DNA of 64,000 nt from an uncultured Bacteroidales bacterium (GTDB taxonomy: Bacteria; Bacteroidota; Bacteroidia; Bacteroidales; F082). The notes under the pieces are model-generated. The model was not told the origin of the DNA. It ran no database searches and saw nothing but the letters and a program-made list of their open reading frames with translations. Location: contig ONFF01000005.1 of assembly GCA_900317055.1 (NCBI GenBank), positions 186,001 through 250,000 of the forward strand, in the 5' to 3' direction. The position numbers were made by a program, and so were the translations under genes. This document shows positions 60,888 to 64,000 of this stretch, in pieces (positions within the stretch are counted from its first letter, which is position 1; every line of letters begins with the position of its first letter).

Positions 60888-60937
60888 TAGCTATCAGCAG
60901 TCAGCCGTCAGCTTTCAGATGGCTGATAGCTGACTGC
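60888..60937. repeat. Inverted repeat of AGCTATCAGC family, copy 2
   Basis: TAGCTATCAGCAGTCAGCC pairs with GGCTGATAGCTGACTGC across a short loop. It lies in the spacer between alkaline phosphatase and the transketolase C-terminal subunit. Confidence 0.65.
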
Positions 60938-60961
60938 TTTATAATCGTTTATTCTACCATT

Positions 60962-61915
60962 TTATTGCTTCCTCCCAACAACTTTTTTCACCGCCTCCAC
61001 GATGTCTGGCGTATCCAAATGATAGGCTTTCAGGAGTTCATCGGGAGTACCGCTTTGGCCGAAAACATCGTTGACGGCCACCATTTCCATCGGGCAAGGT
61101 AAATTCAAGGCCAACACCTGTGCGATGCTGTCACCCAAACCGCCATTACGTTGGTGCTCTTCTGCAGTAACCACGCAGCGGGTCTTCGCTACCGATTTTA
61201 GCACAGCTTCAACATCCAAAGGCTTGATGGTATGGATGTTAATCAGCTCAGCATTAATGCCCATTTCTTTCAGGATAGGCAGTGCTTGCACGGCTTTCCA
61301 AACGAGGTGGCCGCAAGCAAAAATAGTCACATCGGTGCCTTCCTGCAACATTTGGGCCTTGCCGATAATGAACTTCTCGTCCACAGGAGTGAAATTCGGC
61401 ACTTTCGGGCGACCGAAACGCAGGTACACCGGGCCTTCATACTCGGCAGCGGCGATGGTGGCGTTTTTGGTCTGGTTGAAGTCGCACGGCACGATGACCG
61501 TCATGTTAGGCAACATCTTCATCATACCGATGTCCTCAAGGATTTGGTGTGTGGCACCATCCTCACCAAGGGTGACACCCGCATGGGAGGCAGCAATCTT
61601 CACATTCTTGTTGGAATAGGCCACACTCTGACGGATCTGGTCATAGACGCGTCCCGTGGAGAATGCTGCAAAAGTGCCTGTGAACGGCACGAAACCGCTT
61701 AAGGCCATACCTGCTGCCATGTTGATCATATTGGCTTCGGCGATGCCCGTCTGGAAGAAACGCTCGGGGAACTCCTTGGCGAAGTCGCCCATCTTCAGCG
61801 AGCCAGTGAGGTCGGCGCAAAAGGCCACCACCTTGGGATTGCGGCGCCCTGCTTCGAGCAAGCCTTCACCGAACCCCGATCTTGTATCTTTGTTGTTTTG
61901 AATTGTAAAGTCCAT
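60962..61915 (-). CDS. Transketolase, C-terminal subunit
   Basis: The pyrimidine-binding and C-terminal half of a split transketolase (317 aa) for the pentose phosphate pathway. It begins with DTRSGFGEGLLEAGRRNPKVVAFCADLTGSLKM. TPP-pyrimidine contacts are in ERFFQTGIAEANMINMAAGMALSG, with the conserved Glu, and in FAAFSTGRVYDQIRQSVAYSNKNVKI. The C-domain has IINIHTIKPLD-like ELINIHTIKPLDVEAV and VVTAEEHQRNGGLGDS. The partner gene is 157 nt upstream on the same strand. Confidence 0.93.
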   Translation of the reverse strand: MDFTIQNNKDTRSGFGEGLLEAGRRNPKVVAFCADLTGSLKMGDFAKEFPERFFQTGIAEANMINMAAGMALSGFVPFTGTFAAFSTGRVYDQIRQSVAYSNKNVKIAASHAGVTLGEDGATHQILEDIGMMKMLPNMTVIVPCDFNQTKNATIAAAEYEGPVYLRFGRPKVPNFTPVDEKFIIGKAQMLQEGTDVTIFACGHLVWKAVQALPILKEMGINAELINIHTIKPLDVEAVLKSVAKTRCVVTAEEHQRNGGLGDSIAQVLALNLPCPMEMVAVNDVFGQSGTPDELLKAYHLDTPDIVEAVKKVVGRKQ

Positions 61916-61965
61916 GTTTATATGTTATGTTGAATCGTTGATTGTTGAATTGTTTAATTGTATAT

Positions 61966-62070
61966 CGGCTACTGGCTTTTGGCTACTGGCCATTGGCAAC
62001 TACCTTCTGTAATTGAAACCATCTTTCTTATATAAAAGCTGCCAGAAGCCAGAAGCCAAGAGCCAGAGGC
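61966..62070. repeat. Imperfect GGCTACTGGC/GCCAGAAGCC repeats between the transketolase halves
   Basis: GGCTACTGGCTTTTGGC-type units at 61967-61998 face AGAAGCCAGAAGCCAAGAGCC at 62043-62066, forming a long imperfect stem. It fills most of the spacer between the two subunit genes. Confidence 0.55.
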
Positions 62071-62072
62071 TA

Positions 62073-62915
62073 TCAATAATCACCTAAAGTCTCCTCCAAT
62101 TGTGACAATGCATTGGCAGCTTGCTCGTCGTTGGGAGCCGAGCCGTGCCATTTGTGCGTGCCCATCATGAAGTCGACGCCGTAGCCCATCTCGGTGTGGG
62201 CCAAGATGAGTTGCGGAGCACCTTGGAAAGCATTCTCGCGGGCGAATTTCAGGGTGTTCACCACGGCCTGCATATTGTTGCCACTCATCTCGAGCACATT
62301 CCAGCCGAAGGCCTCGTATTTGGCGCGCAAGTCGCCGAGGTTGAGCACCTCATCGGTGGGACCGTCGATTTGTTTCTTGTTGTAGTCGATGATGGCCACG
62401 AGGTTATCCACACCTTTGGCGGGCGCATACATGGCGGCTTCCCATATCTGGCCTTCCTCTTGCTCGCCGTCGCCCATGAGGACAAAGACAAGGTGTTTGT
62501 CACCGTTCAGTCGCTTGGCTTGTGCTGCGCCGACAGCCACCGAAAGGCCTTGTCCGAGCGAGCCTGAAGCAATACGGACACCTGGAAGACCTTCAGCCGT
62601 GGTGGGATGCCCTTGCAGGCGTGTGCCAAGGCGACGGAATGTTGCCAGCTCACTCACAGGGAAATAGCCGCGTCGAGCCAGTATGCTATAGAACATCGGG
62701 CTGATGTGGCCGTTGGAGAGGAAGAACATGTCCTCGCCGTTGCCGTCCATGCGGAAGTTGGCGGGGTCGATTTGCATTTGGTCGAAATAAAGGGCGGTAA
62801 CGATGTCGGTTGCGCCCAAAGAGCCGCCCGGATGCCCCGACTGGCAGCCATGCACCATGCGGATGATGTCGCGGCGCACCTGAGAGGCGATTCTTTCTAA
62901 TTCGTTGATGGTCAT
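62073..62915 (-). CDS. Transketolase, N-terminal subunit
   Basis: The TPP-diphosphate-binding half (280 aa) of the split transketolase. Landmarks are RRDIIRMVHGCQSGHPGGSLGATDIV, FFLSNGHISPMFYS and GSLGQGLSVAVGAA. The TPP motif GDGEQEEGQIWEAAMYA ends at NLVAIIDYNKKQ. EMGYGVDFMMGTHKWHG completes it. It is the upstream gene of the pair and has a TAAATTTG promoter box 36 nt before its ATG. Confidence 0.95.
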   Translation of the reverse strand: MTINELERIASQVRRDIIRMVHGCQSGHPGGSLGATDIVTALYFDQMQIDPANFRMDGNGEDMFFLSNGHISPMFYSILARRGYFPVSELATFRRLGTRLQGHPTTAEGLPGVRIASGSLGQGLSVAVGAAQAKRLNGDKHLVFVLMGDGEQEEGQIWEAAMYAPAKGVDNLVAIIDYNKKQIDGPTDEVLNLGDLRAKYEAFGWNVLEMSGNNMQAVVNTLKFARENAFQGAPQLILAHTEMGYGVDFMMGTHKWHGSAPNDEQAANALSQLEETLGDY

Positions 62916-62950
62916 ATTGGAAGTGTTTTAATTTTATGAGAATTTGACTG

Positions 62951-62958
62951 CAAATTTA
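62951..62958 (-). promoter_or_regulatory. Bacteroidota -7 box for the transketolase genes
   Basis: The minus strand reads TAAATTTG (TAnnTTTG), 35 nt before the ATG at 62915. Confidence 0.45.
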
Positions 62959-63016
62959 CGGAAAAAACAATTACACTAATCGAAAAACTCGGAATCCTTT
63001 TTGGAGAACCTGAATA

Positions 63017-63184
63017 TCAAACTAACAACCACTTCCATACAGGAATAACATAAATGGTTAATCCATCTTCTTCGATTTGGCGTTCTGTATCCCATGTCAC
63101 AATAATCCCCTGATACTTCTTAAAAGCCTTGAGGAACTTTATGAGTCCACCAACTTCACGGTCGTATGTATCCGCGTCATCGCG
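63017..63184 (-). pseudogene. C-terminal remnant of a P-loop ATPase (ATP-binding protein) gene
   Basis: The minus-strand frame reads DADTYDREVGGLIKFLKAFK, then GIIVTWDTERQIEEDGLTIY and VIPVWKWLLV before a TGA. This is the typical C-terminus of Bacteroidota AAA-type ATP-binding proteins (DUF4143/DUF234-like), ending in IPVWKWLL. Just upstream the frame meets a TGA beside a small duplication (GCGTCATC/GCGTCATA), and no ATPase core follows. It is a decayed fragment about 54 codons long. Confidence 0.65.
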
Positions 63185-63259
63185 TCATACCAATATCATA
63201 AAGTATACTTGGTGAAAACATAGAATTATTTCATAGTATAGTACAATATATTGAAAAAA

Positions 63260-63448
63260 CTATTCCATCTCACTTTCATCAACCTTGTTCCGCTTCCTAT
63301 CATAGTCCTTCTTCGACTTATGCACTTTCGACGGCCTCATGCTGACCTGCTTGCCGTACTGCTCGATTTCCTTCTCGCGGTCGGCTTTGAGGCGGGATTT
63401 TAGGTTGCTGAACTTTTGCTTTTTGGGCTTTTTCTTGTTGGATTTCAT
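63260..63448 (-). CDS. Small basic conserved-type protein, 62 aa
   Basis: A lysine-rich protein (MKSNKKKPKKQKFSNLKSRL, EQYGKQVSMRPSKVHKSKKD, RKRNKVDESEME). It has no signal peptide or membrane segment. Its high Lys/Arg content with a defined acidic end suggests nucleic-acid or ribosome association. I do not recognise a named family. The start ATG is the only good one. Confidence 0.6.
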   Translation of the reverse strand: MKSNKKKPKKQKFSNLKSRLKADREKEIEQYGKQVSMRPSKVHKSKKDYDRKRNKVDESEME

Positions 63449-63513
63449 GGCTATTGCTAATCATTGTATTAATAAATTAAATCCTCAAAGGAACAATTCA
63501 ATCAAGTGTCCAT

Positions 63514-64000
63514 TTATTTCAAACCCAAACACCATTTTGCTCTATTCGTCAGGAGATGCCTCACTCTCTCGTAGGGTATCACAAAATGGAATGCACCATC
63601 AGCGAAACTGCTGATTTCGTATGGTTGGAAAGAAAACACTACCCCATCCTCAGACAAGCCCGGGGTTGGAAGCGTATAGCCACCGGCAGGATCGCCTTCT
63701 TCCTCCGTATTAGTCACACCTTCACGAATACCAGATTCTGGTATCCGATAAAATGGAGACTTCTGTGCTTCTTCGACAAGCAAACCCACCAACTCCTCTT
63801 CACAATCAGGCTTAAACAAATAGGAATTATCAATCTCCTGATTATGAACATGGTCAAAAGACAACAATCTCTCGCTGTATAAACCATGCGCACCGCCTCC
63901 ATAGTCGGACGCACATTCCTGATAAGTGACAAACCTATTATTACACATTTTGGCTTGCATATTTAGTGTTCGAGAAAGTCCTATTGGGATAAATTCCTCA
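63514..64000 (-). CDS. DUF3298/RsiV-type protein, 5' end outside the window
   Basis: The C-terminal part of a DUF3298 domain protein. The frame stays open to the window edge, so Met 63960 is internal. The visible 161 residues include FVTYQECASDYGGGAHGLYS, typical of this domain, LFKPDCEEELVGLLVEEAQ, and the end GVVFSFQPYEISSFADGAFHFVIPYERVRHLL. In Bacillus the RsiV anti-sigma factor uses this domain to bind lysozyme. Bacteroidota members are usually stand-alone lipoproteins. Export cannot be judged without the N-terminus. Confidence 0.85.
   Translation of the reverse strand, partial: EEFIPIGLSRTLNMQAKMCNNRFVTYQECASDYGGGAHGLYSERLLSFDHVHNQEIDNSYLFKPDCEEELVGLLVEEAQKSPFYRIPESGIREGVTNTEEEGDPAGGYTLPTPGLSEDGVVFSFQPYEISSFADGAFHFVIPYERVRHLLTNRAKWCLGLK

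Overview
The window looks like the chromosome of a Bacteroidales bacterium (Bacteroidota). The supports are type IX secretion (T9SS) sorting domains on gingipain-like C25 peptidases, many SPII lipoproteins, Bacteroidota promoter boxes (TAnnTTTG, with TTTG 19 bp upstream at ppdK), meso-DAP dehydrogenase, a GH109-type glycosidase, a split transketolase and an AddA-type helicase-nuclease. Genus cannot be read from sequence alone. No rRNA or tRNA gene, CRISPR array, transposase or integrase was seen.

Layout. 1-7 kb: 3' part of dnaX, an M13 metallopeptidase lipoprotein, a small PlsC-like acyltransferase, a membrane protein of unknown function and a secreted Fn3/FISUMP protein. 7-20 kb: GH3 glycosidase lipoprotein, meso-DAP dehydrogenase, then two large paralogous C25 peptidases and a smaller secreted protein, all three with T9SS C-terminal domains, plus a TSP3-repeat secreted protein. 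At 20.4-20.9 kb lies kptA (RNA 2'-phosphotransferase).

21.0-38.8 kb is a visibly AT-rich run of 14 genes, all on the + strand with short gaps: secreted module protein, Ser/Thr kinase, FHA protein, second FHA-like protein, PP2C phosphatase, MVF-superfamily flippase, a 1495-residue SEDS glycosyltransferase/class B PBP fusion, two more secreted module proteins, lipoproteins, two SUMF1/FGE-fold proteins and a SanA/YdcF-like protein. The gene content parallels the actinobacterial pknB-pstP-fhaA/fhaB-rodA-pbpA locus plus MviN. I read it as a self-contained, phosphorylation-controlled peptidoglycan or envelope-polymer synthesis module in a Gram-negative host. This is the main candidate for an undescribed system.

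38.9-64 kb: a DUF4143 ATPase bordered by short direct repeats, pyruvate phosphate dikinase with a clear promoter and terminator, a PIN toxin pair, addA, tamB, tsaD, an EEP-fold nuclease/phosphatase, a DUF5106 thioredoxin-fold protein, a hexosamine-kinase-like gene divergent from a GH109-type gene, a GT2/degenerate phosphoglycosyltransferase fusion, alkaline phosphatase, split transketolase, a remnant of an ATPase gene, a small basic protein and the 3' end of an RsiV-type DUF3298 gene.

A second theme is short palindromic repeats. Several families sit between genes, one copy provides the stop codons of two convergent genes, and others lie inside reading frames (dnaX linker, EEP protein, DUF5106 protein) or at gene starts (GH3, EEP).
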